Assembly: GCF_935825525.1 (NCBI RefSeq)
Contig: NZ_CAKXZT010000147.1
Location: 1 to 64,000, forward strand
DNA length: 64,000 nt
Reading direction: 5' to 3'
Source of the DNA: Mesorhizobium escarrei
GTDB lineage: Bacteria > Pseudomonadota > Alphaproteobacteria > Rhizobiales > Rhizobiaceae
The position numbers were made by a program, and so were the translations under genes. The notes below the pieces were generated by a model. It saw only the letters and a list, made by a program, of their open reading frames with translations. It did not search any database and had not been told where the DNA came from. Of this stretch, positions 24,383 to 32,463 are shown piece after piece (within the stretch, counting starts at the first letter, position 1; every line of letters starts with the position of its first letter).

Positions 24383-25891
24383 TCATACATGCTTGCGGCC
24401 GCCGGCTTCGCGGAACCAGCTGTCGGGATAGGGATACCACCAGTCCTGAATCGCCGGCTTGTGATCGATGATCACCATCTTGGAGCGGCGGAAGGCATCC
24501 AGCCCCTGGCGTCCAAGCTCGCGGCCGAGGCCCGATGCCTTCCAGCCGCCGAACGGCAGCGCGTCATTGTCGATCAGCGGATTGTTGACCCAGACCATGC
24601 CGGCTTCAAGCCGCTCCGCAGCCTCATGCGCCTCGACGAGATCGGTGGTGAAGACCGAGGCGCCGAGCCCGAACGGGCTGTCATTGGCAAGTTCTATCGC
24701 CTCATCGAAATCCTTGACCCGGCAGATCGCGGCGACCGGTCCGAAACACTCTTCGCGCACGATCGCCATATCGGGGGTGACGCCGGTCAGGATCGTCGGC
24801 TCGTAGAACCAGCCGACATTGTGCGCCGGCGGAATGCGGCCGCCGGTGACCGTCTTGGCACCGCTGCGGATCGCTTCATCGACCAGCCGCATGACTTTTG
24901 CCCGTGCCGCCTCGCTGACCAGCGGTCCGATCTCGGTCTTGTCGAGGCCGTTGCCGATGCGCAGCGCACGTGTCTTCTGCGCAAACAGCTCGACAAAGCG
25001 GTCGTGAACGGCATCGACGACGAAGAACCGTTCGGCCGAGGTGCAGACCTGGCCCGTAAGATGGAACGCGGCAGTGACGCTGCCGGCAGCTGCGACGTCC
25101 AGCGGGGCATGTTGGCTGATGATCAACGGATCGCTGCCGCCGGCCTCGATAACGCAAGGCTTCATGCGCTCGGCGCAGGCGACGGCGACGGCCTTGCCGG
25201 CGGCGACCGACCCGGTGAAGGCGACCGCATGGGTGCGATCGGAAGCGATCAAAGCCTGCGCGGTGGCCGCCCCGCCCGGCAGGCAGGAAACCAGGCCCTC
25301 CGGCAGACAGCGGAACACGGTCATGTAATCCAGTGTCGACAATGTCGTCGCTTCGGCCGGCTTGATCACGCAGGCATTGCCGGCGGCAAGCGAAGCGGCG
25401 ACGGTCCAGCACATCAGCAGGATCGGGAAATTGTAGGGCATGATGTGCACCGACGTGCCGTAGGGCTCGTAGCGAGCATACTGGAAGGAACCGGTCTGCG
25501 TCGTGCCGGCAATCTTGCCGGCGTCGTCACGCGCCATTTCGGCGTAGTAGCGGAAGATCGGTGCACAGTTGGCGATCTCGCCGATTGCTTCCGGATAGGG
25601 CTTGCCCATCTCGCGCACCATCAGCTCGGCGCAGCGCGTGAAGTCGGCCGCCTCGATGGCATTGGCGACAGCATGCAGATGCCTGGCGCGGCTCTTGGCG
25701 TCGAGCTTTTTCCAGGCAGGTTGCGCCTTGGCCGCAGCGGTGAGCACTGCGTCGATCTCGCCGTCGGTTGCAGCCGCGATCGCGCCGACGGTTTCCAGCG
25801 TCGCCGGATCGATTGCCGGTTGTGCTGCATCGGTCATCGGCCGATAATCCGGATTGACGAAGAAGGCCGGCCGGTCAGGTGAAAAGTCCAT
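24383..25891 (-). CDS. NAD(P)-dependent aldehyde dehydrogenase
   Basis: A 502-residue aldehyde dehydrogenase related to succinate-semialdehyde and aminoaldehyde dehydrogenases. The catalytic residues are visible: N154 in MPYNFPI, E249 in VIEAGGSDP and C283 in GQVCTSAERFF. It would oxidise the aldehyde made by an amine oxidase. A GGACG site lies ahead of the ATG at 25891. It is the last gene of the leftward amine operon, 19 bp after the first of two cupin genes, and occupies the position PuuC would have in a gamma-glutamyl-amine pathway. The physiological substrate is unknown. Confidence 0.88.
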   Translation of the reverse strand: MDFSPDRPAFFVNPDYRPMTDAAQPAIDPATLETVGAIAAATDGEIDAVLTAAAKAQPAWKKLDAKSRARHLHAVANAIEAADFTRCAELMVREMGKPYPEAIGEIANCAPIFRYYAEMARDDAGKIAGTTQTGSFQYARYEPYGTSVHIMPYNFPILLMCWTVAASLAAGNACVIKPAEATTLSTLDYMTVFRCLPEGLVSCLPGGAATAQALIASDRTHAVAFTGSVAAGKAVAVACAERMKPCVIEAGGSDPLIISQHAPLDVAAAGSVTAAFHLTGQVCTSAERFFVVDAVHDRFVELFAQKTRALRIGNGLDKTEIGPLVSEAARAKVMRLVDEAIRSGAKTVTGGRIPPAHNVGWFYEPTILTGVTPDMAIVREECFGPVAAICRVKDFDEAIELANDSPFGLGASVFTTDLVEAHEAAERLEAGMVWVNNPLIDNDALPFGGWKASGLGRELGRQGLDAFRRSKMVIIDHKPAIQDWWYPYPDSWFREAGGRKHV

Positions 25892-25910
25892 GGTCGTCCT
25901 TTCAAGCCGC

Positions 25911-26255
25911 TCAGCGGATCATGTAGACCTTCTTGATGGTCTCGTGGACGGTGCAGACGCCCTTCCAGTCCTGCGGAAAGAACGCCGCCGTATCCGGTTC
26001 GATCTCGATCACCTCGCCGGATTCGTGGACGTAGGTGCAGCGGCCCTCGAGGAAATGGCAGAATTCGTCGCGGGTGACGTGGCAGTGCCATTTGCCCGGC
26101 GTGCACACCCACAGGCCACATTCGGAGCGGCCCTCCGGCCCCTTGTGCAGCAATTTGCCGGAGGTGCGGGATTCTCCCTCGATCATGGTGGGGATGACGC
26201 CCCAGTCGACCAGGTCGGTGAGGGCGAGCGGCGATTTCATGATCGGTGTCGGCAT
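25911..26255 (-). CDS. cupin domain protein (Cupin_3/DUF861-like), copy B
   Basis: A 114-residue single-domain cupin. The CTPGKWHCHVTRDEFCHFLEG segment holds the metal-ligand pattern of motif 1, and FFPQDWKGVCTVHETIKKVYMI matches the end of Cupin_3/EutQ-like domains. The ATG at 26255 has GGAGC at proper spacing, while the ATG at 26270 overlaps that site. It is paralogous to the neighbouring cupin, sharing LVDWG, HKGP, WVCTPG, DE-CHF and CTVHETI--YM. Role unknown; such cupins often bind or isomerise small polar metabolites. Confidence 0.82.
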   Translation of the reverse strand: MPTPIMKSPLALTDLVDWGVIPTMIEGESRTSGKLLHKGPEGRSECGLWVCTPGKWHCHVTRDEFCHFLEGRCTYVHESGEVIEIEPDTAAFFPQDWKGVCTVHETIKKVYMIR

Positions 26256-26279
26256 GTCGTAAAGCTCCAATGGCCGGCT

Positions 26280-26630
26280 TCACGCCAGCATGTAGATGTT
26301 GCGAATGGTCTCGTGGACGGTGCATTCGCCCGCCCAGCCGGCCGGGAACATGACCACCGTGGCGGCGGAGGCTTCTATCACCTCGCCGTCGTCCGATCGG
26401 TAGGTCGCGCGGCCGGCAACGAAATGGCACAATTCGTCGCGCGGGATCGCCAACCGCCAGCGGCCGGGCGTGCAGACCCAGATGCCGGATTCCGGCTGGT
26501 TGTTCGGCCCCTTGTGGACCAGCCTGCCGGTGGAGTGCGAGGTGCCTTCCAGCACGTCGGGCTGGGCGCCCCAGTCGACGAGGTCGGTGCGGGTCGAGGC
26601 CTGGTGGAGATGTGAGGCGGAGGAGGTCAT
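26280..26630 (-). CDS. cupin domain protein (Cupin_3/DUF861-like), copy A
   Basis: A 116-residue cupin with the motif RTDLVDWGAQPDVLEG, WVCTPGRWRLAIPRDELCHF and FPAGWAGECTVHETIRNIYM. It differs from its neighbour at the metal site: WRLAIPRDE replaces WHCHVTRDE, losing both His residues of motif 1. The pair may therefore be one metal-binding and one non-metal subunit. The start at 26630 is the only reasonable ATG. A repeat element of about 175 bp separates it from the glycosyltransferase gene upstream. Confidence 0.82.
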   Translation of the reverse strand: MTSSASHLHQASTRTDLVDWGAQPDVLEGTSHSTGRLVHKGPNNQPESGIWVCTPGRWRLAIPRDELCHFVAGRATYRSDDGEVIEASAATVVMFPAGWAGECTVHETIRNIYMLA

Positions 26631-26680
26631 GTGGGAGCTCCGCGGGTGAGACGCTCATTTTCGGGAGGCGTTCGCTCTAC

Positions 26681-26856
26681 GGCGCCCCCCTCTGTCCTGC
26701 CGGACATCTCCCCCACTTGGGGGGAGATTGGCAGCGTCATTTGCCGCGCACATTCTTCAACGCTGATGATTGGCGAAAGCGGTCGCGACATCCGATCTCC
26801 CCCCAAGTGGGGGAGATGCCAAGTTTTGGCAAAGAGGGCAGGCCAGAGGGGGGTGC
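26681..26856. repeat. palindromic composite element, MITE-like
   Basis: The spacer between glycosyltransferase 1 and the cupins is filled by two inverted repeat units. The left arm starts ggcgcccccctctgtcctgc and carries the hairpin tctcccccacttggggggaga; the right arm is the mirror image, ending ggcaggccagaggggggtgcc. A single unit of the same family lies at 13280-13365. The inverted arrangement with matching outer ends resembles a small non-autonomous mobile element. I see no coding capacity and no clear target-site duplication. Confidence 0.8.
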
Positions 26857-26883
26857 CTTGGCTCGGCATAACGAACATCGCGC

Positions 26884-28158
26884 TCACAGCAACGTCTCCA
26901 GCAGCCCCGCCGCCTTCTCCGGGCCGTTCTGCGCCTGCATCTGCGCCGACGTCTTCGCCAGCTTGGCCCTGATTGCCGGGTCGGTGAGGCAAGCTTCAAT
27001 TTTCGCGATCAGCTCGGCGTCGTTCCAGTGGTAGCGCGGCATGCCGAAGCCGTGGCCGGTTTCCTCGACCCGGGTCGCGTTGTCGTGGCCATCCCAGACA
27101 TAGGGCATGATGATCGCCGGCTTGCCGAAGTAGAGACACTCGGTAAACGAGTTGTTGCCGCCATGGTGGATCACCGCATCGACCTGCGGAATCACCGAGG
27201 GCTGCGGAAACCAGCTCTCGACGATCACATTGTAGGGCACTTGCACGTATTGGTCCTTGTAGCCGCCGACATTGACCAGCGCCCGGTAGTGCGTCTTGCC
27301 CAGCGTTGCGATGATGCGCTTCAGCAGATCGACATCGCCGGCGCCAAGGCTGCCGAACGAGACGTAGAGCAGCGGCCCGTCATTATTCTCAGCAAAGGTC
27401 GGCACGGTGTAGGGCTTCTCCTGCCGCACGCAGCCTTCCAGATACTGGAATTTTGCCGGGTCGAGCGGATGGCGGCGCTTGAACTTTGCCGCCTCGGGAT
27501 AAAGCAGCAGGTTGAGGTAGGGCGAGGCCTCGAAGAACTGGCCGATCGGATACGGCGCTTCGTTGTTCGCTTTCAAAAACGCATTGAAGTCGTCATGAAT
27601 CGGCTTGATGACCGCGTTGAAATGGTCGCGGTAGCGCTGATGGCAGGCGTGGTCGTTCTCGCCGCAGCCGGACAGATGCGGCGGGATGTCCTCGTCCTCG
27701 ATCTCGTTTTCCGAGCAGGAGATGACGCGCACCCACGGCTTGCCATATTGCTTGATCGCCGGGAACAGGATGACGTTGTCGACGCAGATGACGTCGGGCT
27801 TGATCGTCGCAAGCACGCCGGGCAGGTCCTTCTCAGCCCATTTGGCGCTGTCGACGATCGCCGTCCAGCAGTCCTTCACGTAGTTATCGACCTGGTCGTA
27901 GGGCGATTTGTGAAAGTTCGGGATATGGCCGTTGATGAAGTCCTCCCAGAACTTGGCCATTTGCTCGGGCGGCATCGGCTCGGACAGGTTCACCGGATGC
28001 GCCTCGAAGCCGTAGCCCTTGTAGACGTCGACGAAGCCGGGATCCGACAGGAACACTGCTCTGTGGCCGCGCGCCTCGACCGCCTGGGCGATGCCGACGG
28101 AATTGAGCGCCGGGCCGTAGGCCGCTTCGGGAAAAAACGCGATGGTCTTCTGCGCCAT
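26884..28158 (-). CDS. UGT-like glycosyltransferase (GT1/MGT family), copy 1
   Basis: A 424-residue GT-B glycosyltransferase. The C-terminal donor-binding region has a PSPG-like box at about 316-361: ESWFPQPSVIPQVDAVIHHG, NNSFTECLYFGKPAIIMP and DGHDN, matching UDP- or NDP-sugar glycosyltransferases. The N-terminal acceptor domain starts IAFFPEAAYGPALNSVGIAQ, where the catalytic His of GT1 enzymes is not found at the expected place. The ATG at 28158 has AAGGAGAA upstream. It is 16 bp after the potA-like ATPase and paralogous to the glycosyltransferase at 33420, so both belong to the same regulon. Donor and acceptor are unknown. Confidence 0.85.
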   Translation of the reverse strand: MAQKTIAFFPEAAYGPALNSVGIAQAVEARGHRAVFLSDPGFVDVYKGYGFEAHPVNLSEPMPPEQMAKFWEDFINGHIPNFHKSPYDQVDNYVKDCWTAIVDSAKWAEKDLPGVLATIKPDVICVDNVILFPAIKQYGKPWVRVISCSENEIEDEDIPPHLSGCGENDHACHQRYRDHFNAVIKPIHDDFNAFLKANNEAPYPIGQFFEASPYLNLLLYPEAAKFKRRHPLDPAKFQYLEGCVRQEKPYTVPTFAENNDGPLLYVSFGSLGAGDVDLLKRIIATLGKTHYRALVNVGGYKDQYVQVPYNVIVESWFPQPSVIPQVDAVIHHGGNNSFTECLYFGKPAIIMPYVWDGHDNATRVEETGHGFGMPRYHWNDAELIAKIEACLTDPAIRAKLAKTSAQMQAQNGPEKAAGLLETLL

Positions 28159-28174
28159 GAAAGTTCTCCTTCGA

Positions 28175-29248
28175 TCAATCTGCGAAAATTCTGACGTCGG
28201 CGGCATCCCAGCCGAGCTCGACCGCATCGCCCGACGTGACCGGGCGGCGGTCGGCGGCGTCGGCGGTGACGCGCACCAGGAACGGTTTTTGTGACAGAGC
28301 GGTGCGGACATGCAGCTGCAGGTCGAGTCCGTGATAGGCGAGCGCCTCGACGATGCCGGCAACACGGTTGGCCGTCTCTGGCGGTGGGAACAGCCGGATG
28401 CGCTCGGGCCGCACTGAAGCGACCGCCGCAGCTCCGGGCGAAAGTATTGCGGGAACCGTGCCTGATATCCGCGCACCATTGGCCGCCAGCACCCCGTCGG
28501 CGGCGGCTTTGCCCGGCACGAAATTCATGACGCCGATGAAGTCGGCGACGAAACGGTCGGCCGGACGCTCATAGACCGCATGCGGTGTGTCGCATTGCAA
28601 CAGCTTGCCGTCCCTTAGCACCGCCATGCGGTCGGCCATGACGAGTGATTCTTCCTGGTCATGGGTGACGATGACGAAGGTGATGCCGACTTCGTGCTGC
28701 AGGCGCTTCAGCTCCAGTTGCATGGCGCCGCGCAATTTCTTGTCGAGCGCACCGAGCGGCTCGTCGAGCAGCAGCAGCCGCGGCCGCTTGACCAGCGCCC
28801 GGGCAAGCGCGACGCGCTGCTTCTGGCCGCCCGACAATTGCTCCGGCTTGCGGTCGGCGAAGGCGACGAGCTCGGTCGTCGCCAGGATGGCATCGACGCG
28901 GGAGCGGATTTCGTTTGCCGGCAAGCGTTCCATTTCGAGGCCGTAGGAAACATTGGCCCTGACGCTCATATGCGGAAACAGCGCATAGGATTGGAACATC
29001 AGATTGACCGGCCGCTTGTTGGGCGGAATTTTGGCGATGTCGCGGCCGTCGAGCAGGATGCGGCCACCATTGGGCGTCTCGAAACCGGCCAGCATGCGCA
29101 GCAGCGTGGTCTTGCCGCAGCCAGAAGGTCCAAGCAGAGCGAAGAACTCGTTCTCTCTGATATCGAGCGAGATGCCGTCGACAGCCGTCACCCGGCCAAA
29201 ATTCTTCGACACCTTGTCGATCGCCAGCAGCGTGCGGGGCTCGCTCAT
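28175..29248 (-). CDS. spermidine/putrescine-type ABC transporter ATP-binding protein
   Basis: A 357-residue PotA-like ATPase with Walker A GPSGCGKTT (about 38-46), signature QLSGGQKQRVALARAL, Walker B LLLLDEPLGALD and a C-terminal TOBE domain (about 275-355). It energises uptake of a polyamine or similar cation. It overlaps the permease gene by 4 bases and precedes glycosyltransferase 1 by 16 bp, so transport and glycosyl transfer are made from one message. Confidence 0.92.
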   Translation of the reverse strand: MSEPRTLLAIDKVSKNFGRVTAVDGISLDIRENEFFALLGPSGCGKTTLLRMLAGFETPNGGRILLDGRDIAKIPPNKRPVNLMFQSYALFPHMSVRANVSYGLEMERLPANEIRSRVDAILATTELVAFADRKPEQLSGGQKQRVALARALVKRPRLLLLDEPLGALDKKLRGAMQLELKRLQHEVGITFVIVTHDQEESLVMADRMAVLRDGKLLQCDTPHAVYERPADRFVADFIGVMNFVPGKAAADGVLAANGARISGTVPAILSPGAAAVASVRPERIRLFPPPETANRVAGIVEALAYHGLDLQLHVRTALSQKPFLVRVTADAADRRPVTSGDAVELGWDAADVRIFAD

Positions 29249-30036
29249 TGGCCGATGACTCCGCGATTGAGCCGCTGCGACAGGGTCAGCGCGGTGATTG
29301 AGACCGCCATGACGATGGTCGCCAATGCATTGATTTCCGGCGTGATGCCGAAGCGGATCATCGAATAGATCTGCATCGGCAGCGTGGTCGAGGCGCGGCC
29401 GGCGCCGGCGGTGAAGAACGCGATGATGAACTCGTCGACCGAAAGGGTGAAGGCGAGCAGCGCGCCGGCGACGACCGCCGGCAGGATGACCGGCAATGTC
29501 ACCCGCCTGAAGGTGGTCACAGCCGAGGCGCCTAGATCGGCGGAGGCCTCGACGATCGACCAGTCGAAGCTTTTCAGCCGCGCGCGTACCACCGAGCAGA
29601 CGAAGGCGAGGTTGAACACGACATGGGCGAGGATGATGGTGTGCAGGCCCAGGGTGAAATCGAGCATGGAAAAGAAGCTGAGCAGCGCAACCGCCAGCAC
29701 GATGTCGGGAATGATCATCGGCGCAAAGATCAGCGCCTCAAGGCCGCTTCCATACTGCCGGCGCATTTCGACGCCGATCGCCAGCAAGGTGCCAAGCAGC
29801 GTGGCGATGGCTGTCGAGACCAGCGCCACGATCAGCGTGTTGAGGGCGGCGGAAAGGATCGCGGCGTTTCCGGCGAGCGAGGCATACCATTTCAGCGAAA
29901 AGCCCGACCAGACGGTCGGCAGCCCGCCTTGATTGAAAGACAGCGCCACCAGCACGGCGATCGGAATGTAGAGGAAGGCGAAGACGAGGACGAGTGTCGT
30001 TCGCAGGCCGAAGATGCGGGCTGGAGATGAAGTCAT
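29245..30036 (-). CDS. polyamine-type ABC transporter permease (PotC-like)
   Basis: A 263-residue permease with about six membrane helices and the EAA loop ASADLGASAVTTFRRVTLPV that contacts the ATPase. The N-terminus LVFAFLYIPIAVLVALSFN is typical of PotC. The start at 30036 is used because it follows a reasonable site and the nine upstream codons are not conserved. An unusual stem-loop element separates it from the PotB-like gene. Confidence 0.9.
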   Translation of the reverse strand: MTSSPARIFGLRTTLVLVFAFLYIPIAVLVALSFNQGGLPTVWSGFSLKWYASLAGNAAILSAALNTLIVALVSTAIATLLGTLLAIGVEMRRQYGSGLEALIFAPMIIPDIVLAVALLSFFSMLDFTLGLHTIILAHVVFNLAFVCSVVRARLKSFDWSIVEASADLGASAVTTFRRVTLPVILPAVVAGALLAFTLSVDEFIIAFFTAGAGRASTTLPMQIYSMIRFGITPEINALATIVMAVSITALTLSQRLNRGVIGQ

Positions 30037-30079
30037 GGCTGACGTCCGATGGCCTGGAGGCAAGCGGGCGGCGAGCGTA

Positions 30080-30204
30080 CTTCTCCCCGTTTACGGGGAG
30101 AAGATGCCGGCAGGCAGATGAGGGGCGGCGCCCAACATTGCCGACGCTTGCGCCGCCCCTCATCCGCCCCTTTGGGGCACCTTCTCCCCGTGAACGGGGA
30201 GAAG
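30080..30204. repeat. nested inverted repeat between the two pot permease genes
   Basis: Two near-identical hairpins, cttctccccgtttacggggagaag at 30080-30103 (24 bp, quoted by halves as cttctccccg and cggggagaag) and its relative at 30180-30204, flank a perfect 15-bp inverted repeat (gatgaggggcggcgc at 30117-30131 and its complement at 30150-30164). The whole 125 bp can fold as one long stem. It sits inside a transcription unit, so it may act as an mRNA stabiliser or attenuator, and its form suggests a mobile repeat. Confidence 0.85.
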
Positions 30205-30222
30205 GGAAAGAAAGGGGAGCGC

Positions 30223-31092
30223 TCAGCCATCGGCTTTCGCTTCTGCGATACGGCCCGCGGCGCGGTCGGCTGCCAAGGCCTGCGCCATCAGCACGAGCAG
30301 CATGATGGCGATCAGCGCCATCGCAAGTGCTGCGCCGAACGGCCAGTCATTGGCGGTCAGGAACTGGTCGTAGACAAGATTGCCGATCATCTGGAAGCGG
30401 CCGCCGCCGAGCAGTGCCGGCGTGACGAAGTTGCCGATCGACAGCACGAAGACGAACACCGCCCCGGCGGCGATGCCCGGCACCGTCAGCGGCAGGATGA
30501 CCCGGCGAAATGTGGTCATGGCCGAAGCGCCGAGATCGCGCGATGCCTCGGCGAGCTCCGGATTGAGCCGCGACAGCGGCGCGTAGCAGGCGAGGATGAC
30601 GAAAGGCAGGTAATTGTAGACCAGGCCGGCGATGACGGCGCCTTCGGTATAGAGCATCGACGGCGGCTCGCCGGTGTAGCCGAACCAGCGCAAGAGCTGG
30701 GTGATCAGGCCTTCGCGGTTGAGCAGCACGATCCATGCATAGGTGCGGATCAGGTAATTGGACCAAAAAGGCAAGACGGCGAAGAACAGGAACACCGGCT
30801 GCCACCGGCGCGGTGCCGCCGCGATCGCATAGGCGGCGGCATAGCCGATCACCACCGCGATCAGCGTTGCCGTGCCGGCGATGCGCGCCGAATTGAGGAA
30901 GATGCCGGCATAAAGCGGGTCGAGCACCAGCCCGAAATTCTCCAGCGTGAAGGTGTATTCGATGCCGCCATAAATGCCGCGCCGGAAGAAGGCGAGCGCC
31001 AGCACCAGCGCGCATGGCACCATCATCAAGGCAGTGAGCCAGGCCAGCGCCGGCGCCATCAGCAAGGAGGAGCGAAATCTGGTTTGGGACAC
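30223..31092 (-). CDS. polyamine-type ABC transporter permease (PotB-like)
   Basis: A 289-residue permease with about six membrane helices, a start APALAWLTALMMVPCALVLA (residues 13-32), and the EAA loop ASRDLGASAMTTFRRVILPL. It pairs with the PotC-like permease. It lies 66 bp downstream of the substrate-binding protein gene and is separated from the second permease by the inverted-repeat element at 30080-30204. Confidence 0.9.
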   Translation of the reverse strand: MSQTRFRSSLLMAPALAWLTALMMVPCALVLALAFFRRGIYGGIEYTFTLENFGLVLDPLYAGIFLNSARIAGTATLIAVVIGYAAAYAIAAAPRRWQPVFLFFAVLPFWSNYLIRTYAWIVLLNREGLITQLLRWFGYTGEPPSMLYTEGAVIAGLVYNYLPFVILACYAPLSRLNPELAEASRDLGASAMTTFRRVILPLTVPGIAAGAVFVFVLSIGNFVTPALLGGGRFQMIGNLVYDQFLTANDWPFGAALAMALIAIMLLVLMAQALAADRAAGRIAEAKADG

Positions 31093-31158
31093 GATTGCGA
31101 TACCGAACTCAACGGCCGTCGGCGGGAGCCCGCCGTCGGCCGCGACTTTGGTTGCCGA

Positions 31159-32223
31159 CTACTGCGCCGCCTTGATCTCGCTGACGATCTTCGAATAGTC
31201 GCGCTGGGCGTCGCCGACGTCGCGTAACTGCTCGAACTTGACCAGCTCGGCCACTGGCATGGCCATATTGGGGAATTTGGCGAGGAAATCCGCAGGCAGG
31301 CTTTCCATAGCCGGCTTGTTCGGCACCTTGTAGTCGATGTTCTGGGCCGCCCAGGCGTGGTTCTTGGCGTCCAGCATGAAGTTGATGAACTGGAAGGCGG
31401 CGTCCTTGTTGGCCGATGCCTTCATCACCACCATCGTGTCGACCCACAGGTCCGAGCCTTCCTTGGGTATGGTGTATTTAATCTGCGGATTTTCGGCGAT
31501 GCCGTAGTTGCACCAGCCATCCCATGCCTGCACCATCAGCGCCTCGCCCGAGACCAGCTTTGAATAGAAGGTGGTGTCGTCATAGGCGAGCAAGGTCTTC
31601 TTGGCCGAGATCAGCAGGTCCTTGACCTCGGCGAGCTTGGCCGGATCGGTCTCGTTGACCGAATAGCCCTTGGCGAGCTGCCCGGCGGCAAGCAGCCAGC
31701 GGTCGGTCGCCAGCATTGTGGTCTTGCCCTTGAGCGCATCGGACGGGGCGAGAAGATCGTTCCAACTGGCCGGCTCGGTCTTGACCAGGTCCGAGCGGTA
31801 GCAGAGGCCGGTGGTGCCCCAGGTGTAAGGCACGGAAAATTTGTTGCCGACGTCGTGCGACAGATTGGCCGCCTCGGGATAGAGATTGGCGAGGTTGGGG
31901 ACCTTGGCGTGGTCGATCGTCTCGATCAGGCCGAGCTTGTTCAGCACTTCGGCGAAGGGCGAGGAAACGAAGACCACGTCATAGCCCTTGCCGCCCGAAG
32001 CGACGAGCTTGCCCATGATCTCCTCATTGGTTGCGTGAACGACAACCTCGCCGGAAACGCCGGTCGCTGCTTTGAAGGCGGCCATGGCATCCGGCGCCAT
32101 GTAGCCGTCCCAGTTGGAAATGACGAGGTCGGCGGCGGCCGCCGGCGCCGACAGCGCCATGGCCAGGCCAAGCGCGATCGAGGATGTTTTTAACGAACGG
32201 TGCCGCAGGGTGGTGGCGGTCAT
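31159..32223 (-). CDS. polyamine-type ABC transporter substrate-binding protein (PotD-like)
   Basis: A 354-residue periplasmic protein with a signal peptide ending near residue 31 (SAPAAAAD) and the PotD hallmark LVISNWDGYMAPD just after it. DVVFVSSPFAEVLNKLG and YTWGTTGLCYRSD are also PotD/PotF-like. Polyamine-binding proteins use Trp and acidic residues to hold the amines; several are present but I cannot fix the specificity, and related proteins bind amino acids or opine-like compounds. GGGAG precedes the ATG at 32223. It is the first gene of the leftward operon, divergent from the GntR gene. Confidence 0.88.
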   Translation of the reverse strand: MTATTLRHRSLKTSSIALGLAMALSAPAAAADLVISNWDGYMAPDAMAAFKAATGVSGEVVVHATNEEIMGKLVASGGKGYDVVFVSSPFAEVLNKLGLIETIDHAKVPNLANLYPEAANLSHDVGNKFSVPYTWGTTGLCYRSDLVKTEPASWNDLLAPSDALKGKTTMLATDRWLLAAGQLAKGYSVNETDPAKLAEVKDLLISAKKTLLAYDDTTFYSKLVSGEALMVQAWDGWCNYGIAENPQIKYTIPKEGSDLWVDTMVVMKASANKDAAFQFINFMLDAKNHAWAAQNIDYKVPNKPAMESLPADFLAKFPNMAMPVAELVKFEQLRDVGDAQRDYSKIVSEIKAAQ

Positions 32224-32328
32224 GACAGACTCCCATTCTGGTTGATCGTCGAATTCAATCAATCGTCGGACCAGCGCTTGCGATCATGCCGCCGCTTCGA
32301 TCCTGTTCCCCGGTCTTTTTTGTTGCCG

Positions 32329-32368
32329 ATTGACGTCACAGTACTATTGCAGAAAAAAGTACGTCAAT
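32329..32368. promoter_or_regulatory. candidate GntR operator in the divergent spacer
   Basis: The 240-bp spacer between the PotD-like and GntR genes contains an inverted repeat ATTGACGT (32329-32336) and ACGTCAAT (32361-32368) with a 24-bp gap; an extra agtac lies inside both arms. Spacing of about three helical turns and its location between the two start codons suit a regulator controlling both operons. The adjacent GntR protein is the natural candidate. Confidence 0.5.
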
Positions 32369-32463
32369 CCATAATTTGCCAGATTGCTGCGAAATCCAGC
32401 CGATCTCGCCCGCAAGGGCAATCGGTCAAACCGCAGCGGTCGAGCCCGTTCACGAGAAACGCC

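Noticed and set aside
26797..26822. Simple bidirectional terminator at the tctcccccc/gggggaga hairpins
   Set aside because: No T-tract follows, and the hairpins lie within a longer repeat that recurs elsewhere in the window, so a dispersed repeat explains them better.
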